Positions 1-6,400 of a DNA stretch of 10,419 bases are shown here, one piece after another. The position numbers and the translations under genes are program-made. Source of the DNA: Chitinophagaceae bacterium (lineage in GTDB: Bacteria > Bacteroidota > Bacteroidia > Chitinophagales > Chitinophagaceae); NCBI GenBank assembly GCA_025455245.1, contig JALOMX010000141.1, positions 1 to 10,419 of the forward strand, read 5' to 3'. Positions within the stretch are counted from its first letter, which is position 1. Each line of letters starts with the position of its first letter. The notes under the pieces were generated by a model. It did not search any database. It was not told the DNA's origin and was given only the letters and a program-made list of their open reading frames with translations.

Positions 1-111
1 ATTTAAAACCCTTGCTTCTACTTCATAAAGTTCCGCAAGATCAAAATCAAGCATCACCCTTTCGCCCCTTATTTCATAAATACGGTTTTGAATAGATTGA
101 ATGATTTGCAT
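1..111 (-). CDS. ORF6N-domain protein, 5' part only (runs off left edge)
   Basis: Only the first 37 codons are present; the frame is still open at base 1. The visible N-terminus has the short run IRGERVMLDFDLAELYEVE (residues about 14-32) followed by RVLN. This is the usual opening of the ORF6N domain, a small DNA-binding-associated domain found in phage antirepressor-like proteins and in many Bacteroidota chromosomal proteins of unknown role. The ATG at 109-111 fits the usual start just before the domain. The gene begins 25 bp after the argF' stop on the same strand and may be co-transcribed with the arginine operon, but nothing in the visible part ties it to arginine. Function is unknown; the family assignment is from motif resemblance. 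Confidence 0.75.
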   Translation of the reverse strand, partial: MQIIQSIQNRIYEIRGERVMLDFDLAELYEVEARVLN

Positions 112-136
112 AGGTAGAGATTGTAAAACCGGAAAC

Positions 137-1105
137 TTACCTTAAATGCTCCAGAATAGATGCCAACACAGCCTGTGCCGCCCATACCCTGTTACCTGCT
201 TCCTCTGTCACAAGGCTATTGGGCCCATCCAGTATTTCATCACTCAACTCAACATTTCTTCTTACAGGAAGACAGTGCATCACCTTTGCATTATTGGTGG
301 CTTGCAGCTTACTGCTATTCAGCAACCATGAAGAATGATCGCCGGGTAGTACGGCACCATAAGAATGATAGCTGCTCCAGTTTTTCACATAAATAAAGTC
401 CGCATCTTTCAAAGCTTCATCCTGATCGTAGACAATACGTGCACCGTTGGTGAATTTTTCATCAAGCTCATATCCTTCAGGATGGGTAATGGAAAACTCT
501 GCCTTACCCCATGCATTTACCCACTGCGCAAAGCTATTTGCTACGCATTGTGGCAAAGGTTTTACATGCGGTGCCCATGTTAAAACGACTTTGGGCTTAT
601 GGGTAAAATTTCGATTGAGCATCCATTCTTCCATGGTTACCAAATCTGCCAGCGATTGAAGCGGATGAAGGGTTGCGCTTTCAAGGCTCACCACGGGGAT
701 ACCTGCATACTTTACAAATTGCTGAATATAGTTTTCGCTGTAATCCTCTTCTTTATTTTTTAATGAAGGAAAAGTCCGAATGGCAAGAATATCAAAGTAC
801 TTACCCAAAACAGGTGCGGCATCCTTCACATGTTCAACTGTATCGCCATTCATAACGGCGCCATCTTCAAACTCAAGTTTCCAACCCTCTTTATCAATAT
901 TGAAAACTATAGTTTCCAATCCGAGGTTTGCGGCTGCCACCTGCGTACTGATCCTTGTACGTAAACTCGGGTTTAAAAACAGCATACCCAAACGCCTTCC
1001 TTCACCAAGGTGGCAGCGTTTCCGGGGATTTGCTTTAAAAGCAATTGCCTGCGATACCAGGGTGCTCAAATGGGCAACATCATTAACTGAAAGAAAATGG
1101 TACAT
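137..1105 (-). CDS. argF': N-succinylornithine/N-acetylornithine carbamoyltransferase (argF'-type)
   Basis: Transfers the carbamoyl group of carbamoyl phosphate to an N-acylated ornithine in the cytoplasm, giving N-acylcitrulline, the variant arginine route of Bacteroidota and Xanthomonadales. The protein is 322 aa, normal for the family. The carbamoyl-phosphate loop SLRTR is at residues 47-51, Trp75 lies in the segment typical of the acylornithine enzymes, HPLQ is at 147-150, a proline-rich loop at 179-192, and HCLP at 277-280 with RRN just after. Ordinary ornithine carbamoyltransferases lack this proline-rich loop. Residue 90 (GDTVEH) aligns with Pro90 of the Bacteroides fragilis succinylornithine enzyme and Glu92 of the Xanthomonas acetylornithine enzyme. 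Val here argues for the succinylated substrate (inference). The start ATG is 9 bp after the argD stop, so it is the last certain gene of the operon. Confidence 0.93.
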   Translation of the reverse strand: MYHFLSVNDVAHLSTLVSQAIAFKANPRKRCHLGEGRRLGMLFLNPSLRTRISTQVAAANLGLETIVFNIDKEGWKLEFEDGAVMNGDTVEHVKDAAPVLGKYFDILAIRTFPSLKNKEEDYSENYIQQFVKYAGIPVVSLESATLHPLQSLADLVTMEEWMLNRNFTHKPKVVLTWAPHVKPLPQCVANSFAQWVNAWGKAEFSITHPEGYELDEKFTNGARIVYDQDEALKDADFIYVKNWSSYHSYGAVLPGDHSSWLLNSSKLQATNNAKVMHCLPVRRNVELSDEILDGPNSLVTEEAGNRVWAAQAVLASILEHLR

Positions 1106-1114
1106 ATCGATAGG

Positions 1115-2272
1115 TTAAATGATTGTGCTTTCCTGCATTTGCACAATAGCTTCATGCAATGCTTCCAAAAATTCATCCATCTGCTTCCGCTGAATGGTCA
1201 TAGCGGGAAGCAAACGAATAACATTCGGTTTGGCTTCTCCGGTAAAAATATAAAAATCATTGAGCAATATTTTGCGCAGATCTTTTAAATTTTCCTCAAC
1301 CTCAAAGCCAATCATCAAACCTCTTCCCCTGATTTCGGTAACACCTTCAACCTTTGCAAGCATATTCCTGAGATACATGCCTCTTTGTTTGGCCTTTTCC
1401 ACAAGGTTATCGCGCTTCATTACTTCAAGTACAGCAAGGGCTGCGGCACATGCAAGATGATTTCCGCCAAAAGTGGTCCCAAGCATGCCATGCTTTGGCT
1501 GAATGTGAGGAGCAATTAAAATCCCTCCGATGGGAAAACCATTGCCCATACCTTTTGCCATGCTGTAAATGTCTGCATTCACCCCGGCAATGTCATGTGC
1601 AAAAAACTGACCGCTTCGTCCATAACCGCACTGCACACTGTCGGCAATATAAAGTGCACCATACTCATCACAAAGACTTCTGATGAGTTTCAACATCGAT
1701 GGGGATGCTTCATGAATTCCTCCGACACCTTGTATCCCTTCGATGATAACAGCTGCGATTTCATTTCCCTGACCGGCAAAACATTCCTTCAGGGCCTCTT
1801 CATCGTTGAAAGGCAGAAATATAACATTCCCGGTTTCATTCACAGGGGCAACAATTTTGGGATTATCCGTAACGGCAACCGCAAGCGACGTCCTTCCATG
1901 AAAAGCTTTGGTAAAAGAAACTATTTTCTTTCTTCCGGTATGGAAGGAAGCAAGCTTAAGTGCATTCTCATTTGCTTCCGCCCCACTGTTTACCAAAAAA
2001 AGCTGATAGCCCTTTTTCCCGCTCATTTCTTCAAGTAAGTCAGCAAGTTGTTGCTGCAATGGGATTCGTACAGAGTTTGAATAAAAGGCAATTTTATGGA
2101 GCTGCTGCTCAATGCGGTTTACCCAATGAGGGTGGGTATGCCCGATGCTGATAACCGCATGGCCCCCATACATGTCAAGGTATTGAACACCATTGTCGTC
2201 CCAAACATAACTGCCGGAAGCTTTTTCAATGGTTATGTCGTTCAGGGGATATACATCAAATAATTTCATCAT
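1115..2272 (-). CDS. argD: Acetylornithine/succinylornithine aminotransferase (class III, PLP-dependent)
   Basis: Transaminates N-acylglutamate semialdehyde with glutamate to N-acylornithine. The protein is 385 aa, a normal length. Visible class-III aminotransferase features are SGAEANENALK (96-106, phosphate binding), FHGRT (124-128), the pyridine-nitrogen Asp211 in IADSVQCGYGRSG, the Schiff-base lysine Lys240 in MAKGMGNGFPIGG, TTFGGN (266-271), and Arg353 near the C-terminus, which probably binds the substrate carboxylate. The usual DEVQ motif reads DSVQ here; I believe this is seen in Bacteroidota homologues and do not take it as damage. Two ATG codons lie in tandem at the start (2270-2272 and 2267-2269) and either may be used. 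It follows argC after 33 bp that contain a GC-rich palindrome. The enzyme family accepts acetyl and succinyl substrates, so specificity cannot be read from it. Confidence 0.95.
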   Translation of the reverse strand: MMKLFDVYPLNDITIEKASGSYVWDDNGVQYLDMYGGHAVISIGHTHPHWVNRIEQQLHKIAFYSNSVRIPLQQQLADLLEEMSGKKGYQLFLVNSGAEANENALKLASFHTGRKKIVSFTKAFHGRTSLAVAVTDNPKIVAPVNETGNVIFLPFNDEEALKECFAGQGNEIAAVIIEGIQGVGGIHEASPSMLKLIRSLCDEYGALYIADSVQCGYGRSGQFFAHDIAGVNADIYSMAKGMGNGFPIGGILIAPHIQPKHGMLGTTFGGNHLACAAALAVLEVMKRDNLVEKAKQRGMYLRNMLAKVEGVTEIRGRGLMIGFEVEENLKDLRKILLNDFYIFTGEAKPNVIRLLPAMTIQRKQMDEFLEALHEAIVQMQESTII

Positions 2273-2282
2273 ATTAAATTTG

Positions 2283-2296
2283 GCCCCGGCCGGGGC
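2283..2296. repeat. 14-bp perfect GC palindrome between argC and argD
   Basis: GCCCCGGCCGGGGC is self-complementary over all 14 bases and nearly fills the middle of the 33-bp argC-argD spacer. In RNA it could fold as a 5-bp GC stem with a 4-base loop, about 10 nt before the argD ATG. There is no T-run after it on the minus strand, so it is not an intrinsic terminator. It could be an mRNA-processing or stability hairpin, a target for a DNA-binding protein, or chance. Confidence 0.6.
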
Positions 2297-2305
2297 ATGA
2301 ATAAA

Positions 2306-3292
2306 TCAGAAGTAAGAAGCTTTCAATTTTAATCCTGCATCCTCGGGAAACCCGAACATCAGGTTCATATTTTGCACGGCCTGCCCGCTTGCTCCCTTTA
2401 GCAGATTATCAATAGCGCTATGAACTACCAGTTTGTTTCCGTGCTTTTCCAATTGAATCAAACATTTATTGGTATTTACCACCTGCTTAAGGTGAAGTGG
2501 ATGATCGACCATGTGGGTAAATACAGCATCTTTATAAAAATCGTGGTAAAGCTTTATGACTTCATCCATTTTATAATCGGTTGTCACGGTAGAGCTCACA
2601 AAAATTCCACGGGTAAAATCACCTCGCCATGGTACAAAACTAACCTCCGGTACAGGCAAATGTTCGGGTGCAACTTTTACAAGCGACTGTGTGATCTCAC
2701 CAAGGTGTTGATGCGTCAATGTTTTATAAGCCTGAATATTACTGGATCGCCAGCTAAAGTGGGATGTAGCGCTCAGCGACTGCCCTGCACCCGTACTTCC
2801 GGTAATGCCCGTGGTATAAGCTTCTTTTAATAAACCATGAAATGCCATTGGCAGTAATCCCAATTGAATAGCGGTAGCAAAGCACCCGGGATTTGCAATA
2901 CTGTCCGCATTCCGAATGTCGGCATGGTTTATTTCAGGCAAGCCGTATACAAAATTCCTGTTTTCAATCTGTGCATCTGCAGCAAGCCGAAAATCATTAC
3001 CAATATCAATCAGTTTTACTGATGAGGGAATCACGTTATTGGTTACAAATTTTTTTGCCTCGCCATGTCCGCTGCAAAAAAATAATACATCAATATCAAA
3101 ATGGTGATCGGCGCAGAATTGAATATCGGTTTCGCCTGCAAGGTCGCCATGAACAGCACTCAGGGGTTTTCCTGCATTGCTGCTGCTTTGAACATAGGAT
3201 ATTTCAGCAAAGGGATGGTTGATCAGCAACCTGATCAATTCGCCGCCGGTGTAACCGGCTCCACCAATTATGCCGGCTTTAATTTTCTTCAT
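2306..3292 (-). CDS. argC: N-acetyl(succinyl)-gamma-glutamyl-phosphate reductase
   Basis: NADPH-dependent reduction of N-acylglutamyl phosphate to the semialdehyde, the third step of arginine synthesis. Using the ATG at 3290-3292 the protein is 328 aa. It opens with the Rossmann nucleotide-binding motif GGAGYTGG (residues 10-17), has the catalytic Cys137 in NPGCFATA and the probable catalytic His196 in HQHLGE, and a GSTGAGQ stretch (165-171) typical of ArgC. The frame stays open upstream to an ATG at 3364, but that adds 24 residues before the Rossmann strand and would lie entirely within argG, so the 3292 start is preferred. The chosen start lies inside the end of argG, giving a 14-bp overlap (3279-3292) that suggests translational coupling. 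Confidence 0.95.
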   Translation of the reverse strand: MKKIKAGIIGGAGYTGGELIRLLINHPFAEISYVQSSSNAGKPLSAVHGDLAGETDIQFCADHHFDIDVLFFCSGHGEAKKFVTNNVIPSSVKLIDIGNDFRLAADAQIENRNFVYGLPEINHADIRNADSIANPGCFATAIQLGLLPMAFHGLLKEAYTTGITGSTGAGQSLSATSHFSWRSSNIQAYKTLTHQHLGEITQSLVKVAPEHLPVPEVSFVPWRGDFTRGIFVSSTVTTDYKMDEVIKLYHDFYKDAVFTHMVDHPLHLKQVVNTNKCLIQLEKHGNKLVVHSAIDNLLKGASGQAVQNMNLMFGFPEDAGLKLKASYF

Positions 3293-4493
3293 TATTATCC
3301 TTTTGCACAGCCATGTATATGGCTGTTTGATTACCAAAAATCCGGCTGAAACCCCTAACATCATCGCCTGTAAAACCGGTATTCATTTCACCATATTTTC
3401 CAAACTTGCTGCTCATCAGGTCGTAAGAACTTTCAATACCATTTAATTGAAAGCGATAAGGATACAACTGCACCCAAACCTTACCGGTAACATTTTGCTG
3501 TGTACTAACAAAGAATGCTTCAATATCACGCATTACCGGATCAAGAATCTGACCTTCATGGAGCCAATTGCCATAAAACAAAGCCAACTGATCCTTCCAG
3601 TTGAGTTGCCATTTGGTCAACACGTGTTTTTCAAGCAAATGGTGGGCTTTTAAAATGATCATCGGTGCCGCAGCTTCAAATCCTACACGACCCTTTATCC
3701 CGATAATGGTATCTCCGACATGCACATCGCGACCTATACCATAAGGGCCTGCAATTGCCTGAAGGGCCTGAATAGCTTCTACGGGGTGAGTGAATAATGA
3801 ATCATTTATTCCCACAAGTTGCCCTTTATCAAAAGTCAGGACAACTTCTTCTGTTCCGGTTTTTGTTACCTGCGTTGGCCATGCTTCTTCGGGCAACATT
3901 CCTTTACTGCCTAAGGTTTCGCGGCCACCTACGCTTGTACCCCATAAACCTTTGTTGATACTGTAGGCTGCCTTTTCAAAATTCATGTTTACCCCTTTGC
4001 CTTTCAGGTACTCAATTTCCGATTCTCGGCTAAGCTTCATATCCCGTATCGGGGTAATAATCTCGACACCGGGAATCATATTATGAAAAACCATATCGAA
4101 ACGGACCTGATCGTTTCCTGCACCGGTGCTGCCGTGTGCCACCGCATCGGCTTTCAAGGCTAATGCATGTTCGGCAATATGCAATGCCTGCACCAAACGC
4201 TCGGCACTTACACTCAAGGGATAAGTGTTATTCTTCAGCACATTGCCCATTACAAGGTATTTGATGATCCGGTCGTAATAGCCTTTTACCGCATCAACCG
4301 CGGTATGGGATTTTACACCAAGCGCAAAAGCATGTGCTTCTATTTGCGCAAGTTCTTCCATGGTAAAACCGCCGGTATTTACAATTACGGAATGCACTTC
4401 GTATCCCTTTTCTTCGCTTAAATATTTTACGCAAAAGGTAGTATCGAGGCCCCCGCTAAATCCCAGTACAACTTTTTTATTACTCTGATCAGG
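3279..4493 (-). CDS. argG: Argininosuccinate synthase; start codon not identifiable
   Basis: Condenses citrulline and aspartate with ATP to argininosuccinate. The frame encodes the whole enzyme, about 399 aa counted from the Lys-Lys codons at 4473-4478, the usual length. The ATP-pyrophosphatase loop SGGLDTT (bases 4437-4457) follows KKVVLGF; HGSTGAGND and DQVRFD come near residues 115-127, then KLSRESEIEYL and ENKGLWG-type segments, ending in NTGFTGDDVRGF. The oddity is the start. In frame, directly after the upstream GNAT stop (TAA, 4494-4496), come CCT GAT CAG AGT AAT AAA AAA GTT GTA CTG, with no ATG, GTG or TTG. The first canonical start in frame is a GTG at 4395-4397, which would remove the essential ATP loop. 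The coordinates given are therefore the open frame up to the GNAT stop, not a proven start. The product identity is very secure. Confidence 0.93.
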   Translation of the reverse strand, partial: PDQSNKKVVLGFSGGLDTTFCVKYLSEEKGYEVHSVIVNTGGFTMEELAQIEAHAFALGVKSHTAVDAVKGYYDRIIKYLVMGNVLKNNTYPLSVSAERLVQALHIAEHALALKADAVAHGSTGAGNDQVRFDMVFHNMIPGVEIITPIRDMKLSRESEIEYLKGKGVNMNFEKAAYSINKGLWGTSVGGRETLGSKGMLPEEAWPTQVTKTGTEEVVLTFDKGQLVGINDSLFTHPVEAIQALQAIAGPYGIGRDVHVGDTIIGIKGRVGFEAAAPMIILKAHHLLEKHVLTKWQLNWKDQLALFYGNWLHEGQILDPVMRDIEAFFVSTQQNVTGKVWVQLYPYRFQLNGIESSYDLMSSKFGKYGEMNTGFTGDDVRGFSRIFGNQTAIYMAVQKDNNEEN

Positions 4494-5204
4494 TTAAAAT
4501 ATTGATTTCAGGCTGCGCACAAGTTTGTGCATTCCCCCGCCACCGGATGGTTTCTTATCAAACTTAAAGGCTTCTGCCCACTTTTGCTTAATCCTGAGCC
4601 AACGTTCGTAAATTTTTGACTTTTGCTTAAATGCGGCTGCCGTTTCGCGTGGTTCATAATGATCCTTGGGGTCAAAAAGCATTGCCGTACACATGCAATT
4701 TTTACGTTCCTTACTCATCAGGATATCATAGTTCACACAACTTTTACATCCCGCCCAAAATGCCTCATCCTGCGTCAATTCGCTGTACGTTACAGGCTCA
4801 TAACCAAGGTCGCTGTTTATCTTCATTACGGCAAGCCCCGTGGTCAGACCAAAAATCTTTGCATCGGGATACTTTTCACGGCTGAGTTTGAAAATCCTTT
4901 CCTTGATGGCTTTTGCCAGGCCTGCTTTACGAAAAGGCGGTGCAACAATCAAACCCGAATTGGCAACGTATTCTCCGTGACTCCATGTTTCTATATAGCA
5001 GAAGCCTGCCCAATTGCCGGTTGCTTTTTCAAAAGCGATAACGGACTTGCCTTCCAGCATTTTTTGTTTTACATATTCAGGCGAGCGTTTGGCAATACCG
5101 GTACCGCGTGCTTTGGCACTCGATTCGTACTCATCGCAGATAATATCTGCCAGATCAACATGTGTTGAATTGGCTACGGTTACAATAAATTCGTTATGGT
5201 TCAT
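4494..5204 (-). CDS. GNAT acyltransferase of the arginine operon, probable glutamate N-acyltransferase
   Basis: 236-aa GNAT-fold enzyme, first gene of the arginine operon. The acyl-CoA pyrophosphate loop is visible as VAPPFRKAGLAKAI (residues 87-100), after a beta strand ANSGLIV; FGLTTGLAVMKINSDLGYEPV (118-138) is the usual C-terminal half of the fold. The position before argG-argC-argD-argF' and the absence of a classical argA suggest that it makes N-acetyl- or N-succinylglutamate. I recall that a Bacteroides thetaiotaomicron gene of this kind was linked to succinylglutamate synthesis by mutant fitness, but cannot confirm that here. Four cysteines, C153-x2-C156 and C170-x-C172, could form a metal site or serve in regulation. 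A basic tail containing GGGG (221-224) ends the protein. The stop codon is directly followed, in the same frame, by argG sequence. The fold is certain; the substrate is inferred. Confidence 0.85.
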   Translation of the reverse strand: MNHNEFIVTVANSTHVDLADIICDEYESSAKARGTGIAKRSPEYVKQKMLEGKSVIAFEKATGNWAGFCYIETWSHGEYVANSGLIVAPPFRKAGLAKAIKERIFKLSREKYPDAKIFGLTTGLAVMKINSDLGYEPVTYSELTQDEAFWAGCKSCVNYDILMSKERKNCMCTAMLFDPKDHYEPRETAAAFKQKSKIYERWLRIKQKWAEAFKFDKKPSGGGGMHKLVRSLKSIF

Positions 5205-5309
5205 GACCCCTTTGGGTAAAATCGTAAGAAAAGAATGGTTGAATTTTTGCCCTGTTTTTTAAAACCTTGCTTGTGAAACTTCCCTTGTCAGGACATTAGG
5301 GGATTACGC

Positions 5310-5323
5310 TTATCGTCGGATAA
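5310..5323 (-). promoter_or_regulatory. Small stem-loop in arginine operon leader
   Basis: The arms TTATC (5310-5314) and GATAA (5319-5323) are perfectly complementary around a four-base loop. The stem is short and AT-rich, so it is weak alone. It lies in the leader between the small gene and the GNAT start, next to a polypyrimidine stretch. No function can be assigned. Confidence 0.25.
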
Positions 5324-5343
5324 AGAGAGGGAAAGGGCGAACC

Positions 5344-5364
5344 AAAAAACCCGGACGACAGGGC
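5344..5364 (-). terminator. Weak terminator or attenuator candidate after the small gene
   Basis: On the minus strand GCCC and GGGT can pair (one G-T wobble) around an eight-base loop, directly followed by six T (5344-5349). The stem is too short for a strong intrinsic terminator. Its place, 19 bp after the small-gene stop and about 140 bp before the GNAT start, would suit either partial termination of the small gene or attenuation of the arginine operon. Confidence 0.25.
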
Positions 5365-5382
5365 ATATAAAGATACCCGTGC

Positions 5383-5475
5383 TTATTGCTGCTTTGAACA
5401 AGTGCCTCCGCTGCAAACATGATGGTGATTTGGTTTTTCATTTTTTAGTGCGATAACCGGCGCAAAGAAAAACAT
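5383..5475 (-). CDS. Possible 30-aa Cys/His-rich small protein
   Basis: A short frame opens with ATG at 5473-5475 and ends with TAA at 5383-5385. It starts MFFFAPVIAL, a short hydrophobic stretch, then a charged KNEKPN linker, then HHHVCSGGTCSKQQ. The three histidines (17-19) with Cys21-x4-Cys26 look like a small metal-binding or disulfide motif rather than random sequence, and the Gly-Gly turn between the cysteines fits that. It sits alone on the minus strand between the SPFH terminator and the arginine operon. It has no arginine codons, so it is not a classical arginine-sensing leader peptide. I do not recognise a family. An overlapping 43-codon frame exists on the same strand, so the coding call is uncertain. 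Confidence 0.42.
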   Translation of the reverse strand: MFFFAPVIALKNEKPNHHHVCSGGTCSKQQ

Positions 5476-5527
5476 TTCTGAATATTTTATGATTAAAACT
5501 TTTGTTATGCTTTACCCTGCAATCAAT

Positions 5528-5553
5528 AAAAAACCTCCCGGCGGGGGAGGCTT
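5528..5553 (-). terminator. Intrinsic terminator of the SPFH lipoprotein gene
   Basis: On the minus strand CCTCCC (5550-5545) and GGGAGG (5539-5534) form a six-pair GC stem around a five-base loop, extended by a G-T wobble and two A-T pairs, and followed by six T (5533-5528). It begins 26 bp after the SPFH stop codon. This is a textbook Rho-independent terminator and separates the SPFH gene from the arginine operon leader. Confidence 0.88.
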
Positions 5554-5578
5554 TCCAAAAAATTTCCGCAGACCCTTT

Positions 5579-6400
5579 TTAGTTTTTCAGCGTTCGGGTT
5601 GCAGCCGGTTGCACCACAGGCTGTGTTTCAGCCGTCGGTTGGATCAGCATGGGGGATTTCCCATCGGTGATAATCACTTTTGCATTGGGGCTTTTACTGA
5701 GCTCCTTAAAGGCCTCAATACTTCGCCATTGAATGAGTAATGGGTTAAGCCCCTGGCTGATGATACTTTGTGCATCTCTTATTCCTTCGGCTTCAATTTT
5801 TTTCCGCTCTGCCTCCTGCCTTTCCCTGTCAAGAACAAATTGCATACGGAAAGCTTCCTGTTCGGCCCTCAGGCGTTCTTCAATGGCCATTGTCAATTCT
5901 TTGGGCAGGTTCACGCTCTTCAAGAGCACCCCTTCTACAATAATACCCCGCTTGGCAAGGTATTTGTCCATGTCCTGCTGAATGGTTTTTTCAATGGTTG
6001 CCCTTTCGGCCGTATGAAGGTCTTTGGCCATAAAACGGGCGCTTACATCTCTAACCACACTTCTAAACACAGGCTGAATCAAAACTCCTTCGTAGTTTTC
6101 GCCCACATTTTTCAAGAGTTCAACAGCTTTTTGCCGGTCAACACGGTACAAAATGCTCATTTCGCTCATTACGGTGAGGCCTTCTTTGGTTGGCAGGTCG
6201 GCATTAATGGCAAGGTTGATGGTACTTACGGGAATTTTAATCATCCTTGCAAAAGGTCCCACGCCATACATGCCGGGTTCCTTAACGTTTTCGTTTACCA
6301 CGCCATTTCTGCGCTTGACACCCAGTTCATTTTGCCTAACCACAGCGCAGCCGGTTAAAAAGACTGCGGCAGTAATACATACAAGTAAATGCCTGATCAT
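5579..6400 (-). CDS. Prohibitin/SPFH (band 7) domain lipoprotein
   Basis: 273-aa membrane-anchored protein of the SPFH/prohibitin family; members form ring or microdomain scaffolds at membranes, but the client of this one is unknown. From the ATG at 6398-6400 the N-terminus is a lipoprotein signal: basic start MIRH, a hydrophobic core, then the lipobox L15-T-G-C18, so Cys18 would be lipidated. The SPFH domain follows at about residues 25-200 (ELGVKRRNG, SILYRVD, PVFRSVVRDV, GIIVEGVLLKSVNLP). A charged helical, probably coiled-coil region at about 170-220 is rich in Glu, Arg and Gln (RLRAEQEA, DRERQEAERKKIEAEGIRDAQ). IEAFKELSKSPNAKVIITDGKSP closes the family core, and a short Pro/Thr/Gln-rich tail ends it. 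A start further upstream at 6442 would bury the signal peptide, so it is not used. The gene appears monocistronic, with its own terminator. Confidence 0.9.
   Translation of the reverse strand: MIRHLLVCITAAVFLTGCAVVRQNELGVKRRNGVVNENVKEPGMYGVGPFARMIKIPVSTINLAINADLPTKEGLTVMSEMSILYRVDRQKAVELLKNVGENYEGVLIQPVFRSVVRDVSARFMAKDLHTAERATIEKTIQQDMDKYLAKRGIIVEGVLLKSVNLPKELTMAIEERLRAEQEAFRMQFVLDRERQEAERKKIEAEGIRDAQSIISQGLNPLLIQWRSIEAFKELSKSPNAKVIITDGKSPMLIQPTAETQPVVQPAATRTLKN

Larger units (their letters stand above)
5205..5578. other. 374-bp leader region upstream of the arginine operon
   Basis: No long gene fits this gap between the GNAT start and the stop of the SPFH gene. Reading on the minus strand it holds, in order: the SPFH terminator (5528-5553), a possible 30-codon small gene (5383-5475), a weak hairpin with a run of six T (5344-5364), a 5-bp stem-loop TTATC-CGAC-GATAA (5310-5323), and about 100 AT-rich bases before the GNAT ATG. 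The promoter of the arginine operon must lie here or upstream of the small gene, but I found no clear TAnnTTTG box and no good ArgR-type palindrome. Confidence 0.5.

Noticed and set aside
3293..3364. Upstream extension of argC to an ATG at 3364
   Set aside because: The extra 24 residues come before the Rossmann strand, match nothing usual in ArgC, and lie wholly inside argG; the ATG at 3292 gives the normal N-terminus.
3279..4397. argG starting at the GTG at 4397
   Set aside because: This start removes KKVVLGFSGGLDTT, the nucleotide-binding loop needed by every argininosuccinate synthase, though the codons for it are intact and in frame upstream.
4623..5168. 181-codon plus-strand frame opposite the GNAT gene
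   Set aside because: Cys/Phe-rich shadow translation without motifs, opposite a conserved GNAT enzyme.
5310..5441. 43-codon frame on the minus strand overlapping the small Cys/His gene
   Set aside because: Starts MKNQITIMF and ends FIRR with no motif or low-complexity signature; it shares bases with the more structured 30-aa frame. It ends with two Arg codons and contains four in all, so a leader role was considered, but the Arg codons are not clustered before a clear attenuator.
5473..5496. ARG-box-like string TGAATATTTTATGATT upstream of the arginine operon
   Set aside because: Only one half matches the TGAAT-N4-ATTCA pattern well; the second arm has mismatches, and a single weak half-site in AT-rich DNA is not enough.
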